Positions 1-6,438 of a stretch of DNA of 7,956 bases are shown here, in pieces. The translations under genes and the position numbers were made by a program. Source of the stretch: an uncultured bacterium (GTDB taxonomy: Bacteria > Bacillota > Clostridia > TANB77 > CAG-508); assembly GCA_905214245.1 (NCBI GenBank), contig CAJMLO010000050.1:1-7956 (forward strand). Direction: 5' to 3'. How positions within the stretch are numbered: the stretch's first letter is position 1; each line of letters begins with the position of its first letter. The notes under the pieces are model-generated. The model worked only from the letters and a program-made list of their open reading frames with translations, searched no databases and was not told the DNA's origin.

Positions 1-479
1 TTATAAAATACTAAATAATATTTATTTTGATATTGATATGTAATTATTTTTTTAGCTATTTGATAGCTCTTGTCTAAATTTGATTTAAATAGATACTCGG
101 TAAAATTACAATAATCATCAAATGTTTCAAATTTATATACAGCTTGCTCTACTTTTGGAGCTTTAGCTTTTCTTTTTACTTTAAATTTTCTTCTTTCAGT
201 AGAAGAATTTGAAGAACTTTTCTCTATATTAGGCTCACGAGCTCTTGTAACATTTACTACAAAATCTCCATCTATCATAGCGAGAGCCTCTATTTTTACA
301 CGGTAATCAGAAGTATTAAATCCAATTTGAGATTTAGCCTCTTCTAAAATATCTAAAAATAAATCCTGTGATTCTAATGGATTAGACATAAAGTCTTGAA
401 AGTCTATATGTTTTTCTTCAAAATCACCTGGAGTTAATGTAATCCTTATTTTATTTTCGCTGAGTTTTTCAAATTTCAT
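1..479 (-). CDS. mecA: Adaptor protein MecA, 3' end cut by the window edge
   Basis: MecA is a cytoplasmic adaptor that hands substrates to the ClpC unfoldase for ClpCP proteolysis. In Bacillus the best known substrate is ComK, but the clostridial substrate is not evident here. I translated 159 codons from an ATG at 477-479 with no stop before the edge; the family usually has about 210-250 residues, so the C-terminal quarter or so is missing. Residues 1-80 form the N-terminal substrate-binding domain, opening MKFEKLSENKIRITLTPGD and including SNPLESQDLFLDILEEA. Residues 82-112 form a basic, Ser-rich linker. From about 113 the ClpC-binding domain starts (YKFETFDDYC) and runs into NKYYLVF. A GGAGG site (complement of 487-491) lies 7 bases upstream of the start. 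The gene is transcribed away from the morphogenesis block and has its own promoter. Recognition is by sequence memory of clostridial MecA proteins and is firm. Confidence 0.9.
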   Translation of the reverse strand, partial: MKFEKLSENKIRITLTPGDFEEKHIDFQDFMSNPLESQDLFLDILEEAKSQIGFNTSDYRVKIEALAMIDGDFVVNVTRAREPNIEKSSSNSSTERRKFKVKRKAKAPKVEQAVYKFETFDDYCNFTEYLFKSNLDKSYQIAKKIITYQYQNKYYLVFY

Positions 480-539
480 GTAATAACCTCCAATATTTTT
501 GATATATAATATTATTTGTTTTCGTAAAAGGTACTAATT

Positions 540-568
540 AATATAACACAAACGTTTTTAATTGTAAA
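540..568 (-). promoter_or_regulatory. Sigma-A-type promoter for mecA
   Basis: On the minus strand TTTACA (563-568) and TATATT (540-545) are separated by exactly 17 bases. Transcription would start near 533 and give a leader of about 50 bases before the mecA ATG. An 8-bp palindrome AAACGTTT (550-557) lies in the spacer; it may be chance in such AT-rich DNA. The call rests on consensus and spacing only. Confidence 0.6.
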
Positions 569-632
569 TAAACTTAAATATATTTTATCACAAAAAAACT
601 TAAAAATAAATAGAAAATATTTCCGGTATGTA

Positions 633-661
633 TTGAAAAAAAAGATATTTCCATATATAAT
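633..661 (+). promoter_or_regulatory. Sigma-A-type promoter for the DUF4321-radC-mre-mrdA-minC block
   Basis: TTGAAA (633-638) and a perfect TATAAT (656-661) are spaced by 17 bases, the best promoter match in the window. Transcription would start near 668, leaving a leader of about 100 bases before the DUF4321 start at 768. The -10 box sits inside an inverted repeat, described separately. No comparably good promoter was seen further down the block, so this one may drive most or all of it. Confidence 0.7.
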
Positions 662-670
662 ACTATGGAA
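649..670. repeat. Inverted repeat surrounding the -10 box (possible operator)
   Basis: TTCCATA (649-655) and its exact reverse complement TATGGAA (664-670) flank an 8-base centre (656-663) that contains the TATAAT box. The sequence ATATTTCC ending in the left arm (645-652) recurs at 617-624, just upstream of the -35 box, so there could be three TTCC-type half-sites. The position suits a repressor that blocks RNA polymerase, but no known regulator motif is recognised and AT-rich DNA gives such repeats by chance. Confidence 0.35.
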
Positions 671-752
671 GAAAAAATATTGGGAAAAGGGTATATCCCT
701 AAGTGAAGTAAACGAAAAATAATTGATTATATATAAATAGTTGATTATGAAT

Positions 753-760
753 AAGGAGGA
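753..760 (+). promoter_or_regulatory. Ribosome binding site that fixes the DUF4321 start
   Basis: AAGGAGGA lies 7 bases before the ATG at 768. It falls inside the longer reading frame that opens at TTG 741, so that earlier codon is not the start: the ribosome binding site would lie downstream of it. Confidence 0.85.
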
Positions 761-767
761 AATAAGA

Positions 768-1025
768 ATGGCAACAAGAGAAAAAAACATATGGATATTA
801 ATTGTATTCATATTATGTGGCATAGTAGTTGGAGGATTACTTGGAGATTTGGCATCTAAGGTAGACTTTTTATGGTGGCTTTCATATGGAGAATCATTTG
901 GATTTTCAACTCCAATAAAATTAGACTTAAATGTAATACAATTAACATTTGGACTAATGTTTAAAATAAACATAGCAAGCATTATTGGTATGGTACTAGC
1001 TATATTTATTTATAGAAAAGTGTAA
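768..1025 (+). CDS. DUF4321 family small membrane protein
   Basis: This is an 85-residue membrane protein with the conserved features I associate with DUF4321, a clostridial family of unknown function often found just upstream of radC and mreB. After a short charged N-terminus (MATREKN) there is a first membrane segment at about residues 8-28, which includes GIVVGGLLGDLAS. A middle stretch follows with the family-like pattern FLWWLSYG and FGFSTPIKLDL (34-54), and then a second hydrophobic segment (about 55-82) ending in the basic tail YRKV. Both ends are predicted to lie on the same side of the membrane. It is the first gene of the block, 39 bases before radC and about 100 bases after the predicted transcription start. 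Its position suggests a role linked to cell-envelope growth, but nothing in the sequence shows a biochemical activity. Confidence 0.85.
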   Translation: MATREKNIWILIVFILCGIVVGGLLGDLASKVDFLWWLSYGESFGFSTPIKLDLNVIQLTFGLMFKINIASIIGMVLAIFIYRKV

Positions 1026-1064
1026 TAATAGTAATTTCGGGGGCGTATAGAAAGGAAGAATATA

Positions 1065-1784
1065 GTGACAGTAAAAATGAAGGAACTTCCAATGTCAGAA
1101 AGGCCCTATGAAAAATTGGAAATGTATGGAGCAGATACGTTATCAAATGCAGAACTGCTTGCAATAATTATAAAAAGTGGTACGAGAGATGAAAGTTCTC
1201 TTGATACTGCACAAAAAATACTTTCGATGAAGAACAAGAATAGTGATAGTTTGAGATTTATACAAGATATGTCTATCCAAGAGTTTATGAAAATAAAGGG
1301 AATTGGTAAAGTAAAAGCAATACAATTAAAGGCAGTGTGTGAAATTGCTAAAAGAATATCAAGACCAATTGAACTCCCAAGAGTTCAGATAAATTGTCCT
1401 GATGATATTGCGAGATTACTTATGGATGAATTAAAATACGAAAAAAGAGAAGTAGTTAAAGTTATTATACTAAACATTAAAAATATAGTTATTAAAATAG
1501 TGGACATATGTTTAGGAACTGATAATTCAGCCATACTAAAGCCGAGAGATGCTTTAGCTGAAGCTATAAAAATAGGTGCACCAAAAATTGTAATTGTGCA
1601 TAATCATCCAAGTGGTGATCCAACTCCAAGTAAAGCAGACATTGAGTTTACAGATAGATTAGGACAGGCTGCATCCCTTATGGGTATAGAATTGTTAGAT
1701 CATATTGTCATTGGGGATTGCAGATTTGAGAGTATTTTTTTGAATTCGTTTAAAAGACATCAAAGAAGAAAGGAATTAGGATAA
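1065..1784 (+). CDS. radC: RadC family JAB/MPN-domain protein
   Basis: RadC-type proteins were named for DNA repair, but that role is doubtful; the family has a JAMM metalloprotease-like domain of uncertain substrate. The 239-residue product is full length (usual size about 220-240). Residues 6-50 carry the N-terminal UPF0758 region (KELPMSERPYEKL). A helix-hairpin-helix motif follows at about 74-98 (FMKIKGIGKVKAIQLKA), which suggests nucleic-acid binding. The JAMM metal motif is intact: H179-N-H181, then S189 and D192 in HNHPSGDPTPSKAD. The family C-terminus LLDHIVIGD is present at 210-218. The start is GTG at 1065, placed 6 bases after AAAGGAAG (1051-1058). A later ATG at 1077 is too far from that site. 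The gene ends one base before the mreB start, so the two are very likely translated from one message. Confidence 0.92.
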   Translation: MTVKMKELPMSERPYEKLEMYGADTLSNAELLAIIIKSGTRDESSLDTAQKILSMKNKNSDSLRFIQDMSIQEFMKIKGIGKVKAIQLKAVCEIAKRISRPIELPRVQINCPDDIARLLMDELKYEKREVVKVIILNIKNIVIKIVDICLGTDNSAILKPRDALAEAIKIGAPKIVIVHNHPSGDPTPSKADIEFTDRLGQAASLMGIELLDHIVIGDCRFESIFLNSFKRHQRRKELG

Positions 1785-1785
1785 T

Positions 1786-2817
1786 ATGAATTTATTTAAT
1801 TTAGGTTCAAAGGATATAGGAATTGATTTAGGAACAGCAAATATTCTTGTTACTTTAAAAGGAAAAGGAATTATTTTAAATGAACCTTCTGTTGTAGCAA
1901 TAGATACAAGTACAAGAAACATACTTGCAACAGGATTTGAGGCAAAAGAGATGCTTGGTAGAACTCCTGAAAAAATAAGGGCAGTACGACCTATGAAAGA
2001 TGGAGTTATAGCAGATTTTACAGCTACACAGTTAATGCTTAAAAATATTATTTATAAAATTTGTAGAAGATATAGTATTGGTAAGCCGAGAGTTGTTGTT
2101 GGAGTGCCATCGGGAATCACAGAAGTTGAAGAAAGAGCTGTTGAAGAAGCAATACTTCAAGCAGGAGCAAGAGAAGTATATTTAATTGAAGAACCTATGG
2201 CCGCAGCGATTGGAGCTAATCTGGATATAGCAGAACCAAGTGGAAATATTATCGTTGATATTGGTGGAGGAACTACAGAAGTTGCAGTTATTTCACTTGG
2301 AGGAGTTGTTGTTAGTAATTCTATTAGAATTGCAGGAGACGATTTAGATGAAGATATAGTTAATCATGTAAAAAGAGAAAGAAATTTAGCAATTGGAGAA
2401 ACAACAGCTGAGCAAATAAAAAAAGAAATTGGATGTGCAATGCCATTGATGTCAGAAGCAAGTATGGAAGTAAGAGGTAGAGATTTATCAAGTGGACTTC
2501 CAGAAACAATTACAGTTACATCATCAGAAATTGAAGAGGCAATGAAGGAAAGCATAAGTAAAATAGTTGATGTAGTCAAACTTACGCTTGAAAAAACACC
2601 ACCAGAACTTGCATCTGATATTATGGAAAAGGGTATTGTTTTAGCAGGAGGAGGAGCACTTATAAAAAATCTAGATAAATTAATATCAGAAAAAACTGAT
2701 ATGCCTGTATATGTTGCAGAAGAGCCACTTGATTGTGTTGTTAAAGGCACAGGAAAAACACTTGAAGATTTAGAAAGATTGAAAACAGTGCTTATTAATG
2801 CGAGAAGAAGAAAATAA
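1786..2817 (+). CDS. mreB: Rod shape-determining protein MreB
   Basis: MreB is a bacterial actin that forms membrane-bound filaments and guides the side-wall synthesis machinery. The 343-residue protein has the usual length and all actin-fold nucleotide motifs: phosphate 1 at 10-19 (DIGIDLGTAN), the RPMKDGVIADF segment at 68-78, connect 1 around E136 (LIEEPMAAAIGA), phosphate 2 at 158-165 (DIGGGTTE) and the adenosine motif at 283-293 (GIVLAGGGALI). The N-terminal MNLFNLGSKD is short and hydrophobic, as in MreB paralogues that touch the membrane directly. The sequence alone does not separate MreB from Mbl or MreBH, but direct linkage to mreC and mreD favours MreB. It starts one base after the radC stop, so its ribosome binding site (AAAGGA at 1769-1774 or AGGA at 1778-1781) lies within radC. 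mreC follows 16 bases later. Confidence 0.96.
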   Translation: MNLFNLGSKDIGIDLGTANILVTLKGKGIILNEPSVVAIDTSTRNILATGFEAKEMLGRTPEKIRAVRPMKDGVIADFTATQLMLKNIIYKICRRYSIGKPRVVVGVPSGITEVEERAVEEAILQAGAREVYLIEEPMAAAIGANLDIAEPSGNIIVDIGGGTTEVAVISLGGVVVSNSIRIAGDDLDEDIVNHVKRERNLAIGETTAEQIKKEIGCAMPLMSEASMEVRGRDLSSGLPETITVTSSEIEEAMKESISKIVDVVKLTLEKTPPELASDIMEKGIVLAGGGALIKNLDKLISEKTDMPVYVAEEPLDCVVKGTGKTLEDLERLKTVLINARRRK

Positions 2818-2833
2818 ATCTAGGAGATATTGA

Positions 2834-3649
2834 ATGTATAGAAAGAAGAAAACAGGTATTATTGGAATTATAATTACAATTATCATATTAATATTTCTTG
2901 TTGTTATTACAAATACAGATATTGCAAAAATGTCATATGTTGAAAATATTGTAAGTACATTGGTTATGCCAATTCAGAATGGACTTACATATTTAAAGGG
3001 AAAATTAACAGGAAATGATAGCTTTTTTCAAGATATAAATAATTTAAAAGAAGAGAATGAAAATTTAAAGAAGAAAAATAGTGAACTTGAGCAATCACTT
3101 CGTGAATATGAAATTGTTAAATCTGAGAATGATACACTAAAAGAATATATGAATTTAAAAGATAAATACAAGGATTATACTACAATGCCTGCATATGTAA
3201 TAAACAAAGATATTAGCAATTATAGTAATACTGTGGTTATAAATGTTGGCGAAAAAGATGGTATAAAAGAAAATATGACAGTTATTGCAGATGAAGGATT
3301 AGTTGGACATGTTATATCTGTTACAGACCACACAGCAAAAGTACAAACAATAATCGATACAGCAACAGCTGTTACAAGTACCATAAGTACAACAAAGGAT
3401 ACGATAATTGTTCAGGGTACACTTGAAAACAGTGGAGAATTAAAGGCAACATATATTCCTACAGATGCAACAGTACTTCAAGGAGATAATGTTGAGACAT
3501 CTGGACTTGGTGGAATTTATCCAAAGGGAATACATATTGGAACAATAAAAGAAGTGTACAATACAAAAAACCCGACAGATAGATATGCAACAGTTGAAAC
3601 AGCAGTTGATTTTTCAAAACTTGCAACAGTTTTGGTTATTACAAATTAA
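2834..3649 (+). CDS. mreC: Rod shape-determining protein MreC
   Basis: MreC is a single-pass membrane protein whose extracytoplasmic domain links MreB filaments and MreD to PBP2 and helps activate it. The 271-residue protein has a basic start (MYRKKKTG), one membrane segment at about residues 8-26, a coiled coil at about 65-110 rich in Leu, Glu and Lys (for example INNLKEENENLKKKNSELEQ), and the beta-rich MreC domain from about 118 to the end. Recognisable family parts are VINVGEKDGIKENMTVI (135-151), the GLVGHV turn (155-160) and SGLGGIYPKGIHIG (223-236). The ATG follows AGGAG (2822-2826) by 7 bases. It sits 16 bases after mreB and 14 before mreD. Confidence 0.95.
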   Translation: MYRKKKTGIIGIIITIIILIFLVVITNTDIAKMSYVENIVSTLVMPIQNGLTYLKGKLTGNDSFFQDINNLKEENENLKKKNSELEQSLREYEIVKSENDTLKEYMNLKDKYKDYTTMPAYVINKDISNYSNTVVINVGEKDGIKENMTVIADEGLVGHVISVTDHTAKVQTIIDTATAVTSTISTTKDTIIVQGTLENSGELKATYIPTDATVLQGDNVETSGLGGIYPKGIHIGTIKEVYNTKNPTDRYATVETAVDFSKLATVLVITN

Positions 3650-3656
3650 AAGGAGG
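3649..3656 (+). promoter_or_regulatory. Strong ribosome binding site supporting the TTG start of mreD
   Basis: AAAGGAGG begins on the last base of the mreC stop codon and ends 7 bases before TTG 3664. No ATG or GTG lies at a suitable distance, so the TTG is the start. The near-perfect site may offset the weak start codon. Confidence 0.85.
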
Positions 3657-3663
3657 ATATAGA

Positions 3664-4197
3664 TTGAAAAAAACTATAACAATAGTAGGAATTATAATTA
3701 CTTTTTTTATAGTGTATTTTTTACAGGCTAACTTTTTTTCATGGTTTACTATTGCAAAAATTAAACCAAATTTATTTATAATATTAGTACTATTTGTTGG
3801 ATTATTTGCAGGTAAAAAAATAGGAGTTGTTTTAGGTTTTATATTTGGAATCATTTTAGACTTGATTATAGGACGAACAGTTGGAATGACAGGGATTTTG
3901 CTTGCATTTGTCGGATACCTTGGAGAATATTTTGATAAAAATTTTTCTAAAGAAAGCAGATTTACAATTATGCTTATGGTGTTTGGAAGTACAGTTCTTT
4001 ACGAAATTTGCTTATATTTATTTTACATATTTAGAATGGGATTACAGATAGAAATATATGCTTTTTTGAAAATCCTTTTAGTAGAGGCAATTTACAATAT
4101 TCTTATTGTAATTATAATTTATCCGCTTATTCAAAAAGTTGGATATGCAATAGAAAATACATTTAAAACTAAAAATATATTAACACGATATTTTTAA
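3664..4197 (+). CDS. mreD: Rod shape-determining protein MreD
   Basis: MreD is the polytopic membrane partner of MreC in the elongation complex. The 177-residue product is of usual length and almost wholly hydrophobic, with about five or six membrane segments. The best family match is IKPNLFIILVLFVGLFAG followed by VLGFIFGIILDLI, the conserved (R/K)P-x-L ... G ... G-x-x-x-D pattern of MreD. Sequence divergence is normal for this family, so the assignment leans partly on gene order. It starts at TTG (3664) 14 bases after mreC, directed by the strong site at 3649-3656. The gap to the next gene is 97 bases, the longest within the block. Confidence 0.9.
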   Translation: MKKTITIVGIIITFFIVYFLQANFFSWFTIAKIKPNLFIILVLFVGLFAGKKIGVVLGFIFGIILDLIIGRTVGMTGILLAFVGYLGEYFDKNFSKESRFTIMLMVFGSTVLYEICLYLFYIFRMGLQIEIYAFLKILLVEAIYNILIVIIIYPLIQKVGYAIENTFKTKNILTRYF

Positions 4198-4280
4198 GGT
4201 ATAAAAACATGTGGAAGATGTGAATAAGTAGTACAAAAATAGACATATTGTGTAGTTATATTAGGAAAAATAAAAGAAAG

Positions 4281-4287
4281 AAGGTGA
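4281..4287 (+). promoter_or_regulatory. Ribosome binding site pointing to a CTG start for mrdA
   Basis: AAGGTGA lies 7 bases before the CTG at 4295, in the right frame and at ideal distance. It is the only good site between the upstream in-frame stop (TAA 4271-4273) and the first membrane segment of the protein. The next candidate, TTG 4343, has no such site. Confidence 0.7.
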
Positions 4288-4294
4288 ATCATTT

Positions 4295-6397
4295 CTGAAG
4301 AAAGTAAAAATAACGGAAAAAAGTACGAAGCTGAGATATAATTTGATTACAATTTTTATTTATATTATTGGTGTGATATTACTTCTTCAATTATTTAATT
4401 TGCAAATAGTTAAAGGGAAGGAATATAGAGAACAATCAAATACAAGACTTACAAGAGAATCTGTTTTAAGAGCTGCAAGAGGTTCTATTAAAGATAGAAC
4501 TGGAGTTGAACTTGTAACAAATGAAACAGGATTTGGACTTGAAATTTATAAAACGAAAGCAAATGATGAAACTTTAAATAATGCAATTGAAAAAATGGTT
4601 CAGATTCTTGAAGAGAATAAAGATTCTTACATAGATCATTTTCCTATAAATGTTAATCCATATTCTTTTACATATACGTCAGAGGAGAGCCAAAAGTCAT
4701 GGAAGAAAAGTAATAATATAGACGAGAATTTCTCTGCGGAACAGGTATTTAATTATTATAAAGAAAAATATGAAGTTACAGAGAGTGATAGTGCTAAGGC
4801 AAGAAAAATAATAGCAGTTAGATATGAAATAACAAGAAATGGATATAGTTCAACAAAATCTGTAAAGATTGCAAGTAGTATCAGCAGAGAAAGTGCTGTG
4901 AAAATAAGAGAACAAAGTAGTAGTCTTCCTGGTATGAATGTTATTACAGAGCCAATAGTAAAATATACTTCTAAAAATCTTGCGTCACATATTTTAGGAT
5001 ATGTTGGAGCAATAAATGAAGAAGAATATAAAACAAGAAAAGATACATATAGAAATGATGATGTTATTGGTAAAACAGGAATTCAAAAAATATTTGAACA
5101 ATATTTAAAGGGCGAAGATGGCGTAAAGCAGATTGATATGGCAGTTGATGGAAGCATAACAAGTGAGTATGTATCTAAAGAAGCTGTGGCAGGCTCGGAC
5201 GTGGTTTTAACAATTGATGCAAATTTACAAAAAGTAGCAGAAGAAGCTTTGGAAAAAAATATCAAAGATTTACAAGCTGGAAAATTTGGAAAGAAGAAAA
5301 AAGATGCAAAATCAGGTGCAGTTGTAGTTATGAAGGTAAAAACAGGAGAAGTATTAGCTCTTGCAAGTTGTCCAGATTACGAACCTGCATTATTTACGAA
5401 TGGAATTAGCCAAAGGGTATATGACTCATATCAAAAGGGAAGCAACCTATATAATAGAGCGGTTAGTGGAAGTTATGCACCTGGTTCAACATTTAAAATG
5501 GCAACAGCACTTGCAGGACTTGAAACAGGTAAAATTACAACAAGTACTAAAATAAATGATACAGGTGTATATCCAAGAGGAGGAAATCCTGTATGTTGGA
5601 TGTATACAAGTTATAGAAGAGGCCATGGATATTTAAATGTATCACAATCCATAAAACATTCTTGTAATTATTTCTTTTATGAAATTGGCTATAGAGTCGG
5701 AATTGATAGTATTTCAAAATATGCAAGTTATTTAGGCCTTGGAAGAAAAACAGGTATAGAACTTCAAGATGAAACAAGTGGAGTGCTTGCAACAGCTGAG
5801 AATAAAAAGAAGATGTATGGAGATGATTGGTATTTAGGAGATACGCTTTCTGCAGCAATCGGTCAAACACTAAATTCATTTTCACCTCTTCAAATGGCTA
5901 AATATGTAAGCATGCTTTCAAATGGTGGAAAGAACATTGACGTAACACTTATTAAATCAGTTATAAAAGCAGATGGAAGTGAAGTTTCAAAAGATGAAAT
6001 AAAAAAATATACAAATGAAAAACTTGGATTAAAAAATGAAACTACAGAAGATTTACACGTTAAAGAATCAAATTTGCAAGCAATTTTAAAAGGTATGAAA
6101 GGCGTTACAAGTGAGGGTGGTACAGCATATTCTGCTTTTGCAAATTTTGATATTGAAGTAGGCGGTAAAACAGGTTCTGCACAAACGGGAGATGGTAAGG
6201 ATGCACATGCTTGGTTTGTAGGATTTGCACCATATGACAATCCTGAAATTGCAGTTGTTGTACTTGTTGAACATGGCGGCACTGGAGGATATACAGCAGG
6301 TGTTGCAAGAGATATTATGAAAGAATATTTTGGAATGAATTCAAAATCAGTTACTGAAAATGTACAGGCAACTTCAACTACTCAAAGTGTAAGATAG
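4295..6397 (+). CDS. mrdA: Penicillin-binding protein 2 (class B, elongation transpeptidase), probable CTG start
   Basis: This enzyme cross-links peptidoglycan peptides as the D,D-transpeptidase of the elongation complex, outside the membrane and together with RodA and MreCD. From CTG 4295 the product is 700 residues. A basic N-terminus (KKVKITEKSTKLRYN) precedes a membrane anchor at about 18-36. A pedestal (dimerisation) domain follows, with RAARGSIKDRTG at about 59-70 and HILGYVGAINEEE at about 232-244. The transpeptidase domain carries S398-T-F-K401 with nucleophile S398, S456-C-N458 and K625-T-G627. The C-tail after about 682 is short and polar, with no PASTA domain, which argues against SpoVD or PBP2x types. 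The longest frame with a standard start opens at TTG 4343, but that removes the cytoplasmic basic residues and has no ribosome binding site. The frame is closed upstream by TAA 4271-4273 with no ATG, GTG or TTG in between. No rodA/ftsW gene follows in this window. Confidence 0.92.
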   Translation: MKKVKITEKSTKLRYNLITIFIYIIGVILLLQLFNLQIVKGKEYREQSNTRLTRESVLRAARGSIKDRTGVELVTNETGFGLEIYKTKANDETLNNAIEKMVQILEENKDSYIDHFPINVNPYSFTYTSEESQKSWKKSNNIDENFSAEQVFNYYKEKYEVTESDSAKARKIIAVRYEITRNGYSSTKSVKIASSISRESAVKIREQSSSLPGMNVITEPIVKYTSKNLASHILGYVGAINEEEYKTRKDTYRNDDVIGKTGIQKIFEQYLKGEDGVKQIDMAVDGSITSEYVSKEAVAGSDVVLTIDANLQKVAEEALEKNIKDLQAGKFGKKKKDAKSGAVVVMKVKTGEVLALASCPDYEPALFTNGISQRVYDSYQKGSNLYNRAVSGSYAPGSTFKMATALAGLETGKITTSTKINDTGVYPRGGNPVCWMYTSYRRGHGYLNVSQSIKHSCNYFFYEIGYRVGIDSISKYASYLGLGRKTGIELQDETSGVLATAENKKKMYGDDWYLGDTLSAAIGQTLNSFSPLQMAKYVSMLSNGGKNIDVTLIKSVIKADGSEVSKDEIKKYTNEKLGLKNETTEDLHVKESNLQAILKGMKGVTSEGGTAYSAFANFDIEVGGKTGSAQTGDGKDAHAWFVGFAPYDNPEIAVVVLVEHGGTGGYTAGVARDIMKEYFGMNSKSVTENVQATSTTQSVR

Positions 6398-6438
6398 ATA
6401 CTAATGCTGACATATGTAAGAAAGGAAGCAGATGTAAA

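Noticed and set aside
723..751. Second possible promoter, TTGATT-N17-TATGAA, just before the DUF4321 start
   Set aside because: Transcription would begin within or after the AAGGAGGA site (753-760), leaving no usable ribosome binding site; the promoter at 633-661 is far better.
741..767. TTG start giving a 94-residue DUF4321 protein
   Set aside because: The AAGGAGGA ribosome binding site lies downstream of this codon and points to ATG 768; the extra residues (MIMNKEEIR) are an artefact of translating the leader.
512..982. 156-residue minus-strand frame across the divergent promoter region and DUF4321
   Set aside because: It covers both predicted promoters and the opposite strand of a recognisable gene; its Phe/Ile/Tyr-rich product is what AT-rich noncoding DNA gives.
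2364..2750. 128-residue minus-strand open frame inside mreB
   Set aside because: It lies entirely opposite a clear, conserved mreB and has a Ser/Thr/Ile-rich composition typical of antisense shadows.
4209..4223. Tiny ATG reading frame in the mreD-mrdA gap
   Set aside because: It has four codons before TGA and no ribosome binding site of note; not supportable as a leader peptide.
4198..4294. Possible separate promoter for mrdA in the 97-base gap after mreD (for example TTGTGT-N17-TAAAAG)
   Set aside because: Neither box is a good match and other pairings have wrong spacing; the gap shows no terminator either, so read-through from mreD is simpler.
5547..6282. Several minus-strand open frames opposite the transpeptidase domain of mrdA
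   Set aside because: They have skewed composition, lack convincing ribosome binding sites and overlap coding sequence with intact catalytic motifs.
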